Below are positions 15,357 to 22,968 of a DNA stretch of 25,511 bases, piece by piece (positions within the stretch are counted from its first letter, which is position 1; every line of letters starts with the position of its first letter). The notes beneath the pieces were generated by a model that was not told the origin of the DNA, searched no databases, and saw only the letters and a list, made by a program, of their open reading frames with translations. Source of the stretch: DASSFZ01 sp036514635 (GTDB lineage Bacteria; Chloroflexota; Anaerolineae; Fen-1058); contig DATBWU010000090.1 of assembly GCA_036514635.1 (NCBI GenBank), positions 1 to 25,511 on the forward strand, in the 5' to 3' direction. A program made the translations under genes and the position numbers.

Positions 15357-17021
15357 ATGACTCAGTACCCCTGGCGCGCTGTTGGAGTTCTTTCTGCCTT
15401 GCTGGTTTTCGCGATGGTTGCCCTCATGTTTCAGCCAGTTCATCCGGTCGCGGCTGCACGCCCGCCCACCAAGACCCCTGCCTCGACGCCTACCCCGACA
15501 TCCATGCCCCCGCCCACCCCTACGCCACCCAGCGGCACGCCGGGTGGTTACCGCGTCAGCGGCAACAGGATTCTGGACCTGTCCGGCGCGGAATTCATCA
15601 TCGCCGGAGTCAACTGGTTTGGTTTTGAAACCAGGGACCTGGTCGCTCACGGCTTGTGGTCAAAGGATTACAAGTTCCTGATCGACCGGATGAAGCAGTT
15701 GGGCTTCAACACCATCCGCCTGCCCTGGTCGAATGAAATGTGGGAGACCAACCCCACGCCCCGCTCCAGCTCACTCAGCGGTTGCCCGGAGTGCAGCGGC
15801 AAACGCTCGCGAGACATCATGGCCCTGATCGTCAACTACGCCGGCTCGGTCGGGATGCACGTGATCCTGGATAACCACCGGTCCGCTAAAGGCAACTCGG
15901 CCGAATCGAATGGCTTGTGGTATACGTCGTCATTCCCGGAGCAAAACTGGATCGACGATTGGGTCAGCGTGCTGCGCTGGATCAACGGCGTCCTGCAGGC
16001 AAACGACACGGTCACGGTGAACTACTTTGCTTCCGATGGCTTCCCGACCGTAATCGGCTTCGATCTGCGCAACGAGCCGCACACGGTCTGCTCGCAAACC
16101 AGCTGCGACTATCTAGGCGGGGCCACCTGGGGTTCTGGTGATGGCATCGACCCGCATACGAATCCGAATCCCAACCCGTTCACCCCGGCGTGTGTCTCCA
16201 ACTCCTCCTGTCATGACTGGCGCCTGGCCGCCGAGCGGGCCGGCACAACGATCTTTGGCGAGGCGAACAGCCAAGGCTGGGACCTGCCCTTGATCTTTGT
16301 CGAAGGGATCAGCCTGTATCCTACGGCCGGCGGCTCACAGGCGAGCGGGCCGTACGACGGCACCTGGTGGGGAGGCAACCTCCAGGGTGTCAACGGCAAC
16401 AGCACTAACCCTGGCGCGCCGGTGCTGTTGAACAAAGGCGGCAGCGCTTCGGGCCTGGGCGCGGCGGTGAATGACAAAGTCGTCTACTCGGCACACGACT
16501 ATGGCCCCAGTCTGTTCGTCCAGCCGTGGTTCAACAGCAGCACTTGCTACAAGAGCGGCTGCGGCTTGTCCAGCTTGGCAGACGTGTGGAAACGATTCTG
16601 GGCGCACCTGAACCTGACGGGCGGCGTCGCCCCGCACTTCGACGGCAACGCTTACCCGTGGGCCAACACCGGCCACGCTGCCATCACCACCGCGCCTGTT
16701 TGGATCGGCGAGTTCGGAACGGCGAACGCGGACGCGGACCTGTTCAGCACCACGCGCGGCTCGCAGGGGCAGTGGTTCACCGACCTGGAGAACTTCATCC
16801 TGAGCAGCTACAACCGGACGACGGCAAACGATCCCGGCTTCGCACTCACTTCGCTACACTGGACCTATTGGGCTATCAACGCCGACGACTCGGCCCATGC
16901 TGTCCTGGACAGCGATTGGTCCACGGTGAAGAACCCGAAGAAGATCGACACCCACCTGTGCAGCATTGAAAAATCACCGTTCGCGGTGCAGTGCACGGGA
17001 ACACTCTCGGATCCGTTCTAA
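15357..17021 (+). CDS. Secreted glycoside hydrolase family 5 endoglucanase (E1-like cellulase)
   Basis: A 554-residue exported enzyme that hydrolyses beta-1,4-glucan chains. Start ATG 15357 is chosen for its strong Shine-Dalgarno (gaggaggg) and the following signal peptide (VGVLSALLVFAMVALMFQPV, cut near VAA). A Pro/Thr linker (KTPASTPTPTSMPPPTPTP) precedes the catalytic domain (about 66-554), which opens with GVNWFGFET at residue 84. Conserved GH5 blocks are IRLPWSNEMW, DNHRS, FDLRNEPH (acid/base Glu240), YSAHDYGP and WIGEFGT (nucleophile Glu452). The blocks GVNWFGFET, HGLWSKDYK, DWRLAAERAG and WWGGNLQG closely recall the Acidothermus E1 cellulase from memory. The linker sits at the N-terminus but no carbohydrate-binding module is visible. 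It is a single-gene unit, divergent from the pterin operon and followed by a terminator. Confidence 0.94.
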   Translation: MTQYPWRAVGVLSALLVFAMVALMFQPVHPVAAARPPTKTPASTPTPTSMPPPTPTPPSGTPGGYRVSGNRILDLSGAEFIIAGVNWFGFETRDLVAHGLWSKDYKFLIDRMKQLGFNTIRLPWSNEMWETNPTPRSSSLSGCPECSGKRSRDIMALIVNYAGSVGMHVILDNHRSAKGNSAESNGLWYTSSFPEQNWIDDWVSVLRWINGVLQANDTVTVNYFASDGFPTVIGFDLRNEPHTVCSQTSCDYLGGATWGSGDGIDPHTNPNPNPFTPACVSNSSCHDWRLAAERAGTTIFGEANSQGWDLPLIFVEGISLYPTAGGSQASGPYDGTWWGGNLQGVNGNSTNPGAPVLLNKGGSASGLGAAVNDKVVYSAHDYGPSLFVQPWFNSSTCYKSGCGLSSLADVWKRFWAHLNLTGGVAPHFDGNAYPWANTGHAAITTAPVWIGEFGTANADADLFSTTRGSQGQWFTDLENFILSSYNRTTANDPGFALTSLHWTYWAINADDSAHAVLDSDWSTVKNPKKIDTHLCSIEKSPFAVQCTGTLSDPF

Positions 17022-17116
17022 GGAGCCTGCTGTATGCAGCTCTCAATTCCCATCGCAGTTCAAGTGCGGCGGTAGCAGTGTAGAATCGCTCACGCGTAAA
17101 CATCACGGCAGTGACG

Positions 17117-17160
17117 GGGCTGCGGCAAGATCAACCTTGTCGCAGCCCTGCGTTTTCATG
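17117..17160 (+). terminator. Rho-independent terminator after the GH5 gene
   Basis: A 13-bp stem (17117-17129 with 17136-17148, one G-U pair, 6-nt loop atcaac) is followed by tgcgttttcatgcttttt. It lies about 95 bp past the GH5 stop, inside the 266-bp gap before yjbQ. The rest of that gap holds no gene. Confidence 0.75.
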
Positions 17161-17244
17161 CTTTTTCACTTCGTCATCGTCTGCACGTTGGTGTGCCTGG
17201 CCAGCCGCTGCACCGTTGCAAAGGACCAACCGCCTCTCGCGGAG

Positions 17245-17250
17245 TATAAT
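17245..17250 (+). promoter_or_regulatory. Putative -10 box for yjbQ
   Basis: A TATAAT lies 37 bp before the ATG at 17288. The nearest TTG-type hexamer (ttgcaa, 17216-17221) is 23 bp away, too far for a standard pair. Confidence 0.4.
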
Positions 17251-17287
17251 CCAGGAATAGTCAAACCGTTTGGGTCAGGTGGAGGCT

Positions 17288-17704
17288 ATGGTAACCTCAA
17301 AACAGCTCACGTTACAAACGAAAGGCAACGGCGACACGCACGATCTCACCGGTGCCGTCGAACATGTGGTGGAGGAATCGGGTGTGCGCAACGGTCTCGT
17401 AGCGTTATTCGTCGTCGGCAGCACCGCCGGGCTGACGACGATCGAGTTCGAATCGGGCGCGGTGGCCGATCTGCAAACGGCATTCGAGCGCGTCGCGCCG
17501 CGCCGGGCTGAGTACCAGCATCACTTGCGTTGGGGCGACGATAATGGACACGCGCACGTCCGTGCGGCGCTCTTGGGACCATCGCTCAGCGTGCCGTTCG
17601 TCGATGGGCAGTTGACGCTCGGCACGTGGCAGCAGATCATCCTGGTCGATTTCGACACGCGCCCCCGGCAGCGCAAGGTGGTGGCGCAGATCGTCGGCGA
17701 GTGA
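17288..17704 (+). CDS. yjbQ: YjbQ / UPF0047 family protein (secondary thiamine-phosphate synthase type)
   Basis: A 138-residue single-domain cytoplasmic protein of the usual family length. The start is ATG 17288, preceded by GGAGG. Family blocks are visible: GLVALFVVGSTAGLTTIE near residues 35-55, YQHHLRWGDDNGHAHVRAAL with the clustered Asp/His residues, then PFVDGQLTLGTWQQIILVDF with the near-invariant LGTWQ, and a C-terminal RQRKVVAQI. Members can show weak thiamine-phosphate synthase activity in vivo, but the physiological role is unsettled. The next gene, cdd, starts 177 bp later behind its own promoter-like sequence, so this may be a single-gene transcript. Confidence 0.9.
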   Translation: MVTSKQLTLQTKGNGDTHDLTGAVEHVVEESGVRNGLVALFVVGSTAGLTTIEFESGAVADLQTAFERVAPRRAEYQHHLRWGDDNGHAHVRAALLGPSLSVPFVDGQLTLGTWQQIILVDFDTRPRQRKVVAQIVGE

Positions 17705-17707
17705 TGC

Positions 17708-17746
17708 CCCAGGCGGCTTTGACAATCCCCCGCCTGGGATTAGAAT
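17708..17746 (+). promoter_or_regulatory. Promoter of cdd overlapped by a 9-bp inverted repeat
   Basis: TTGACA (17719-17724) and TAGAAT (17741-17746) are separated by 16 bp. The perfect inverted repeat cccaggcgg (17708-17716) / ccgcctggg (17730-17738) brackets the -35 box and covers much of the spacer. It could be an operator, or the remains of a terminator for yjbQ, although no T-run follows. Confidence 0.55.
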
Positions 17747-17783
17747 GTTCGCCCGCGCGGTGCACCCGCGCCGGGTTTAGCGA

Positions 17784-17852
17784 TGAAAACATCGATCCAA
17801 GAATCTACGCGAATAGATTGGTGAAGATTCGTGGAGATTCGCGGATCGCTAT
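17784..17852. repeat. Short gattcg(t/c)g-type repeat upstream of cdd
   Basis: A series of attcgtgga, attcgcgga and gaatctacgcgaat words lies between the cdd promoter and the cdd start. The words partly pair with one another. They form a leader of about 100 nt without coding potential. Confidence 0.5.
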
Positions 17853-17881
17853 TCTCAAGTCAGCCGGAAGGGGATGAGGAG

Positions 17882-18292
17882 ATGACGGATGACGAACGCC
17901 AGGCGCTGATCGCGCGTGCACTGGCCGCCCGCGAGCGAGCCTACGCGCCGTATTCGCGGTATCATGTCGGCGCGGCGCTGCTGGCCGAATCCGGCGAGGT
18001 GTACGGCGGTGTCAACGTGGAGAATGCGGTGTATCCCGCCGGAATCTGCGCCGAGCGCGCAGCGCTGGTCAAGGCCGTCTCGGAAGGCGAGCGGAAGTTC
18101 AAGGCGATCGCCGTCGCCACGCACAATGGCGGATCGCCGTGCGGCGTGTGCCGGCAAATGCTCTCTGAGTTTGCACTCGATCTGACGGTAGTTCTTGTCG
18201 ACGGCGCGGGCGAAGTCGTCCACGAAACGACGCTGCGCGATTTGCTGCCGCGAGCCTTCGGCCCATCCGACTTAGAGGCGAGCCGCCACTGA
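17882..18292 (+). CDS. cdd: Cytidine deaminase (tetrameric, short form)
   Basis: A 136-residue enzyme of pyrimidine salvage that deaminates cytidine and deoxycytidine to the uracil nucleosides. The zinc site is complete: Cys56-Ala-Glu58 (CAERAAL, with Glu58 as proton shuttle) and Cys87/Cys90 (SPCGVCRQ). The substrate-binding segment YAPYSRYHVGAALL (residues 21-34) and NVENAVYPAG (45-54) are typical, and the length fits the homotetrameric class. ATG 17882 is used because ggatgaggag lies directly upstream; the longer in-frame start at 17831 would add an unconserved tail. The stop codon sits inside a cactgatcactgat-type repeat that fills the 83 bp before the next gene. Confidence 0.95.
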   Translation: MTDDERQALIARALAARERAYAPYSRYHVGAALLAESGEVYGGVNVENAVYPAGICAERAALVKAVSEGERKFKAIAVATHNGGSPCGVCRQMLSEFALDLTVVLVDGAGEVVHETTLRDLLPRAFGPSDLEASRH

Positions 18293-18347
18293 TCACTGAT
18301 GACTGTTCACTGCTCACTAATCAGTGATCAGTTATCAGTCGTCAGTG
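18287..18347. repeat. cactgatcactgat-type palindromic repeat
   Basis: Short words cactgat, cactgc, cagtgatcag and cagtcgtcagtg form a low-complexity tract whose halves are inverted (cactgatcactgat on the left, atcagtgatcag on the right). It begins in the last cdd codons and ends about 28 bp before the next start. It could fold in the transcript. Confidence 0.75.
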
Positions 18348-18375
18348 GGCAACCATCACGTTTAACGGGTTCACT

Positions 18376-19173
18376 ATGCTTACTGTTACTACGCTGAACA
18401 TCCTCAACGATCTGGATCGCTGGCGCGAGCGCGGGCCGCTGATCGTCGGCAGCCTGCGCGCCTTGCAGCCGGACCTGATCGCGCTTCAAGAAGTGGCGCT
18501 GCCGGACAACACCGCCCAATGGATCGCCGATCGACTCGACGGCTACTCGGTGTACCTCAGCCCGAAGACGGGGAAGAAGCGCGATGTGGAAGCGCTGGCG
18601 ATTCTCAGCCGCCTGCCGGCCGATTCGCACGAGACGCTTCCGCTGATCAACCAGAATCGCACCGCGCAGCGCGTGACGATCCGCAACGGCGTCGGGACAT
18701 TCCATTTCGTCAACGCGCACCTGTACTGGAACCCATTTGACGACCGGGCACGCTTCAGACAGGTGAGCCGCATCCTCGACTGGCTTTCGGATGGCACGCC
18801 GTCGATCGTGTGCGGTGATTTCAACGCCGAGCCACACTTCGTATCGATCGATGCGATGCGCACGCGATTCGCGTCGGCGCATCACGCGGCGAATGGGTAT
18901 GAGCCGGATTATACCTGCCCGACGCCGCTGCATCGCGGGCCGGGCACGCACAACCGCCTGCGGCGCTGGCTGATTCACTTGGGCGGGCCGGTGTTCAAGC
19001 GCGAGGCGAAGCCGTGGCGCGGCACGCTGGATTACATCTTTGTCGATCCGGCGGTGCGCGTGCATCACTGCCGTGTCGCGTTCCACACGCCGGCGCCGCA
19101 CGATGCCGGGTTATATCCATCCGATCACCTGGGGTTGGTCGCCAAAGTAGCGATCGAGTCAGCAGGAAGATGA
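18376..19173 (+). CDS. Endonuclease/exonuclease/phosphatase (EEP) fold metal-dependent hydrolase
   Basis: A 265-residue protein carrying the full EEP signature: TLNILND (residues 6-12), the metal-binding Glu in LIALQEV, FVNAHLYWNP, VCGDFNAEP (catalytic Asp/Asn), LDYIFVDP and the final YPSDHLGLVA (Asp-His). The family includes DNases, AP endonucleases and phosphodiesterases, and the sequence alone does not choose among them. No signal peptide is seen, so it is probably cytoplasmic. No strong Shine-Dalgarno precedes ATG 18376. Its stop overlaps the ATG of threonine synthase (ATGA, 19170-19173), a sign of translational coupling although no metabolic link is obvious. Confidence 0.9.
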   Translation: MLTVTTLNILNDLDRWRERGPLIVGSLRALQPDLIALQEVALPDNTAQWIADRLDGYSVYLSPKTGKKRDVEALAILSRLPADSHETLPLINQNRTAQRVTIRNGVGTFHFVNAHLYWNPFDDRARFRQVSRILDWLSDGTPSIVCGDFNAEPHFVSIDAMRTRFASAHHAANGYEPDYTCPTPLHRGPGTHNRLRRWLIHLGGPVFKREAKPWRGTLDYIFVDPAVRVHHCRVAFHTPAPHDAGLYPSDHLGLVAKVAIESAGR

Positions 19174-20465
19174 ACAACGTCATCGGTTTCAAGTGCACGC
19201 TGTGTGGAGCCGAGTACGAGCCGGGTCAGGTGGAGTACGTCTGCCCCAAGCATGGCGACGCAGGCGTGCTCGACACGATCTACGACTACAAATCGATCGC
19301 CCATCAACTCTCGCCCATCCAACTATCCAGCCAACAAACCAGCCATTCCCTCAACCTCTTCCGTTACAAGCCTCTACTTCCAATCGAGACAGAACTGCCC
19401 CTGCACATCGGCTGGACGCCGCTGTATCGCGCGCCGCGCCTGGAAGCGAAACTCGGCCTGCGCGAGGTGTGGATCAAGGACGATGGCCGCAACCCGACGG
19501 CTTCGTTCAAAGATCGCGCCAGCGCGATTGTCGTGGCGAGGGCACTGGAAGAGAGGCGCAGCATCGTCACGACGGCATCGAGTGGAAATGCGGGCGCGGC
19601 GCTCGCCGGCATGGCGGCGAGCGTGAAAATGCCGGCGGTGATCTTCGTGCCGCAGACTGCGCCGCAGGCAAAAGTCGCGCAACTGCTCATCTACGGCGCG
19701 ACCGTGTTCCTGGTGAAAGGCAACTACGACACGGCTTTCGATCTGTGCCTGGCCGCTTCGCGCGAGTTCGGCTGGTATTGCCGCAACACGGCCTACAATC
19801 CGTTCACGGTTGAAGGCAAAAAAACCGCCGCGCTCGAAATCTGCGAGCAACTCTCCAACTTCCAACGTCCACGCCCGCTTCGCGGGCAGTCCAGCTTCCA
19901 TTCTTGGGCCTCACCCGATCGCATCTTCGTCTCGGTCGGCGACGGCAACATCATAACGGGGCTGCACAAGGGGCTGGTCGATCTGGCTGCGTTAGGCTGG
20001 ATCGATTCGATGCCGAAGCTGGTGGGCGTGCAGGCGGAAGGCTCGGCGGCGTGTTACGCGGCGTGGGCGCGCGGCGCGGACGACGTGCGCGCCGTCTCGG
20101 CGCAGACCATCGCCGATAGTATCAGCGTGGACGTGCCGCGCGATGGCCGGCGCGCGATTCGAGCCGTTCGGCAAACCGGCGGGGCGTTCGTCAGCGTGAG
20201 CGACGACGACATCCTGGCGGCGATGCGCGAGCTGGCGCAGGAGACCGGTGTGTTCGCCGAGCCGGCAGCGGCAACCGCGTATGCCGGACTCGTCGCGTCG
20301 GCGCGGGCCGGGCAGGTCGGATCGGGTGAGCGGGTTGTCGTCGTCATCACCGGCAGCGGCCTGAAGGATGTCCCCTCGGCGATCCGAGCGGCCCCGGCAG
20401 CGCACATCATCGATCCTGACCTGGATGCGGTGCGGCAGGCGATCGGGAAAATCAACCACGGATGA
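19170..20465 (+). CDS. thrC: Threonine synthase (PLP-dependent) with two repeat-derived inserts
   Basis: A 431-residue enzyme converting O-phosphohomoserine to threonine. It opens with a zinc-ribbon-like segment (CTLCGAEYEPGQ...CPKHG) common in this branch. The PLP lysine is Lys114 in PTASFKDRAS, phosphate-binding residues lie in TASSGNAGAALAG, and GDGN and ITGSGLKD are typical. ATG 19170 overlaps the preceding stop. Two stretches look inserted. Residues about 47-64 (SPIQLSSQQTSHS...) are encoded by a ccaac/atccaac low-complexity tract. Residues about 227-247 (SNFQRPRPLRGQSSFHS) contain a perfect gcccgc/gcgggc hairpin and lie just before the conserved segment DRIFVSVGDGN. Both keep frame, so the enzyme may tolerate them as surface loops. 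Alternative: a related beta-family PLP lyase. Confidence 0.9.
   Translation: MNNVIGFKCTLCGAEYEPGQVEYVCPKHGDAGVLDTIYDYKSIAHQLSPIQLSSQQTSHSLNLFRYKPLLPIETELPLHIGWTPLYRAPRLEAKLGLREVWIKDDGRNPTASFKDRASAIVVARALEERRSIVTTASSGNAGAALAGMAASVKMPAVIFVPQTAPQAKVAQLLIYGATVFLVKGNYDTAFDLCLAASREFGWYCRNTAYNPFTVEGKKTAALEICEQLSNFQRPRPLRGQSSFHSWASPDRIFVSVGDGNIITGLHKGLVDLAALGWIDSMPKLVGVQAEGSAACYAAWARGADDVRAVSAQTIADSISVDVPRDGRRAIRAVRQTGGAFVSVSDDDILAAMRELAQETGVFAEPAAATAYAGLVASARAGQVGSGERVVVVITGSGLKDVPSAIRAAPAAHIIDPDLDAVRQAIGKINHG
19308..19365. repeat. ccaac/atccaac low-complexity tract inside thrC
   Basis: The tract contains catccaactatccagccaa and similar words, and is translated in frame as Ser/Gln/Pro/Thr-rich sequence between YDYKSIAHQL and FRYKPLLPI. 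It is related in composition to the tract inside the DUF11 gene at 10741-10797. Confidence 0.65.
19850..19912. repeat. Hairpin-containing repeat inside thrC
   Basis: The perfect hairpin gcccgc (19873-19878), loop ttc, gcgggc (19882-19887) is flanked by ctccaacttccaacgtcca on the left and tccagcttccattcttgg on the right. It is translated in frame immediately before the PLP-proximal strand IFVSVGDG. Confidence 0.7.
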
Positions 20466-20522
20466 CACGGATGGCACGGATTTCATCGAAATTATTCAGT
20501 GTCATCCGTGCAATCCGTGGTT
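20454..20522. repeat. cacggat palindromic repeat between thrC and degV
   Basis: The outer arms aaccacggat (20454-20463) and atccgtggtt (20513-20522) are perfect reverse complements. The inner cacggat words pair with atccgtg at 20504-20510. The left arm contains the last thrC codons and part of the stop. It could act as a weak terminator or an mRNA 3-prime hairpin, though no T-run follows. Confidence 0.8.
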
Positions 20523-20600
20523 TATCCTTCGGCGGCGTGGCTTTTTTGCCCGATGGGTGTTGTATGAAGTACTGTAACGCCATCATCCTAGGGGGAGTCC

Positions 20601-21449
20601 ATGATTAAAATCGTTTCGGATACCACGACCGGCCTGACCCGCGAACTGACGGAGCGGCACGACATCGACCTGGTTTCGCAGGTGGTGATGTTCGGGCCGG
20701 AGGTGCTGCGTGACGGCGTCGACATCACCAATGAGGTCTTCTTGCAGCGACTGAAGATGTCGAAGGAATTTCCCAAGACATCGCAGCCGCCGGTGGGCGA
20801 TTTCGTCACGGTCTTCAAGAAGCACCTGGACGCGGGACACGATGTGTTGTGCATCACCGTCTCCGACGGGTTGAGCGGCACGTACAACTCGGCGACGCAA
20901 GCCAAACAGCAGCTCGGCAGCGATCGGATCACCATCATCGATTCGAAGAACGTCGCCGCCGCCGAAGCGCTGATCGTGCTCGAAGCAGTGCGGCTGGCGA
21001 AAGCCGGCCAGTCGATGGCCGAGATCGTGGCGTGCCTCGATGTGTGGGTGAAGGGCATGCACCTCGATTTTGTGCTGGACACGCTCGAGTACCTCGTCCG
21101 GGGTGGGCGCGCCAGCAACCTGCAAGGCCTGCTGGGCACACTGCTGCAAATGAAACCGGTGCTGACCATCCGCCACGGCACGGGCAAGATCGAGGCGCTG
21201 GAGCGCATCCGCACCCGGAACAAGGCTCACGCCCGGCTGCGTGCGATCATCGACGCGGCGGTGCGGGGCAAGCGCCAAATTCACATGAGCGTCGTCCACA
21301 CCGCGCTGCTGGCGGAGGCGGAAGTGCTGGCTCAGGAATTGCGCCAGGCGTACAACCTCGACGAATGCCTGGTGCTGGAGATGCCGCCGGCAGTGGCGGC
21401 GCACACCGGGCCGGGTGCGCTCGGCGTGGCGTACTACGTGGAGGATTAG
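20601..21449 (+). CDS. DegV family fatty-acid-binding protein
   Basis: A 282-residue cytoplasmic protein. Family features are MIKIVSDTTTGLTREL at the N-terminus, KTSQPPVGDFVTVFKKHL near residues 58-76, the lipid-binding ITVSDGLSGTYNSA, VLDTLEYLVRGGRAS near 155-170, MKPVLTIRHGTGKI, and a C-terminal AAHTGPGALGVAYY. DegV proteins bind a fatty acid (as FakB they present it to the kinase FakA); no fakA-like partner is in this window. ATG 20601 has AGGGGGAG a few bases upstream. The gene is followed by a palindromic repeat and then pyruvate kinase, possibly one transcript. Confidence 0.93.
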   Translation: MIKIVSDTTTGLTRELTERHDIDLVSQVVMFGPEVLRDGVDITNEVFLQRLKMSKEFPKTSQPPVGDFVTVFKKHLDAGHDVLCITVSDGLSGTYNSATQAKQQLGSDRITIIDSKNVAAAEALIVLEAVRLAKAGQSMAEIVACLDVWVKGMHLDFVLDTLEYLVRGGRASNLQGLLGTLLQMKPVLTIRHGTGKIEALERIRTRNKAHARLRAIIDAAVRGKRQIHMSVVHTALLAEAEVLAQELRQAYNLDECLVLEMPPAVAAHTGPGALGVAYYVED

Positions 21450-21509
21450 CCCTCACCCCCAACCCCCTCTCCCAATCTCTGGATTGGGAGAGGGGCCAGG
21501 GGGTGAGGA
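21450..21509. repeat. ccctcaccccc...gggagagggg palindromic repeat (copy 2)
   Basis: The inner stem pairs 21464-21476 with 21483-21495 (13 bp). The outer stem pairs cctcaccccc (21451-21460) with gggggtgagg (21499-21508). It starts right after the degV stop and ends 11 bp before the pyk ATG, so its right arm is the only G-rich sequence available as a Shine-Dalgarno. It belongs to the same family as the copy at 13191-13235. Confidence 0.88.
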
Positions 21510-21519
21510 CTGCCGGTCT

Positions 21520-22950
21520 ATGCCTCGAACCAAGATTGTCTGCACGATTGGCCCGTCCTCTGAGAGCACCGAGAAGTTGCGCGCGCTGATCCGCGCCGGG
21601 ATGAACGTCGCGCGGATCAACTTTTCGCATGGCGATCGTGCGGGGCACGTGGCGCGTATCGCCAACATCCGACGGGCGGCGAGCGAAGAAAACGCCGTCG
21701 TCGCGATCCTCGGCGATCTGCAAGGACCGAAATTGCGCGTCGGCAACATTCGCGGCGACCACATCTTGACTCGCCAGGGCGAGACGATTATCCTGACGAC
21801 GCGCGGCGTGCCGGGCGATCAAGGCGAAGTGCATCTGCCGCACCCCGATCTGGTGCGCGAGGTCAAAGCGGGCCAGCGCCTGCTGCTCGACGACGGCGCG
21901 CTGGAGTTTGTCGTGCTCGACGCGAACGAGACGGACATCCGCTGCCGCGTCGTGACCGGCGGGCCGCTCAGCTCGCACAAGGGAGTGGCCGCACCCGGCG
22001 CGCATCTCTCGCTGTCCGCATTAACGGAAAAAGATCGCGCTGACATGGTTTTTGCAGTGGAGCAAAGTGTGGATTTTCTGGCGATGTCGTTCGTGCGCTC
22101 CGGCCAGGACGTGTGCACCGTGCGCGAGTCGTTGGAGCAGATGCATGCGCAGACACCGATCGTCGCCAAGATTGAGAAGGCCGAGGCGCTGGACGCCTTC
22201 GACGATATCCTGGCGTGCAGCGACGCGATCATGATCGCGCGCGGCGACCTGGGCGTGGAAGTCCCGGCCGAGCAGGTGCCGTTCATTCAGAAGGATTTCA
22301 TCGCGCGCTGCAACCACGAAGGCAAACCGGTGATCACCGCGACGCAGATGCTCAACTCGATGATCACCAATCCGCGCCCCACGCGCGCCGAGGCCAGCGA
22401 TGTGGCGAACGCCATCCTCGACGGAACCAGTGCGGTCATGCTGTCCGCCGAGACCGCCTCCGGCGAATATCCGCTGGAGTCCGTGCACATGATGGCGCGC
22501 ATCGCGGCCATCACCGAGGAACACATCCCTTACACGCACATGCTGGAGCACATCATACGCGACCGGGCGCGCACGCCCGCGATCGCGATCAGTCAGGCGA
22601 CGGTGGAGATTGCGGAGGAATTAGGCGCAAAAGCGATCGTCACGTCGACGTATTCGGGCAGCACGGCGCGCTGGGTGGCGAGTTTCCGCCCGCGCACGCC
22701 CGTCATTGCCGCGACACCGCGCGCCGATGTGCAGCGCCAGTTGGCGCTGGCGTGGGGCATCATCCCGATGCTCGCGCCGGAGTATGAGACGACCGACGAG
22801 ATGATTCAACGCGCCGAGCAGCTGGCGCTGGAGTCCGGCCTGGTGAGTGCGGGGGATACCATCGTCATCACGGCGGGCATTCCTTCCCGCGCGGGCCGCC
22901 AGACGAACTTGCTGAAGGTGCACGAAATAAAAACCTCCCGCAGACCGTGA
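21520..22950 (+). CDS. pyk: Pyruvate kinase
   Basis: A 476-residue glycolytic enzyme that transfers phosphate from phosphoenolpyruvate to ADP. Start ATG 21520 gives the canonical MPRTKIVCTIGPSSES; an upstream in-frame start would translate the palindromic repeat. Signatures: MNVARINFSHGDRAGH (about 28-43), GDLQGPKLRVG, the B-domain, KIEKAEALDAFDDIL with the catalytic lysine, IMIARGDLGVEVP, KPVITATQMLNSMI and NPRPTRAEASDVANAILDG, then a complete regulatory C-domain (AIVTSTYSGSTARWVASFRP, ITAGIPS). The last codons form the left arm of a bidirectional terminator shared with the convergent gene. Confidence 0.97.
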   Translation: MPRTKIVCTIGPSSESTEKLRALIRAGMNVARINFSHGDRAGHVARIANIRRAASEENAVVAILGDLQGPKLRVGNIRGDHILTRQGETIILTTRGVPGDQGEVHLPHPDLVREVKAGQRLLLDDGALEFVVLDANETDIRCRVVTGGPLSSHKGVAAPGAHLSLSALTEKDRADMVFAVEQSVDFLAMSFVRSGQDVCTVRESLEQMHAQTPIVAKIEKAEALDAFDDILACSDAIMIARGDLGVEVPAEQVPFIQKDFIARCNHEGKPVITATQMLNSMITNPRPTRAEASDVANAILDGTSAVMLSAETASGEYPLESVHMMARIAAITEEHIPYTHMLEHIIRDRARTPAIAISQATVEIAEELGAKAIVTSTYSGSTARWVASFRPRTPVIAATPRADVQRQLALAWGIIPMLAPEYETTDEMIQRAEQLALESGLVSAGDTIVITAGIPSRAGRQTNLLKVHEIKTSRRP

Positions 22951-22964
22951 GCCTGCGGGAGGTT
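22932..22964. terminator. Bidirectional Rho-independent terminator between pyk and the zinc-ribbon gene
   Basis: A perfect 12-bp stem (22932-22943 with 22953-22964, 9-nt loop) is followed by cgtttt on the plus strand and by tttatttcg on the minus strand. The left arm lies in the last pyk codons, and the minus-strand neighbour stops 5 bp beyond the right arm. Confidence 0.88.
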
Positions 22965-22968
22965 CGTT

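Noticed and set aside
21415..21519. Longer start for pyruvate kinase
   Set aside because: The extension would translate the palindromic repeat, and the canonical N-terminus MPRTKIVCTIGPSS begins at 21520.
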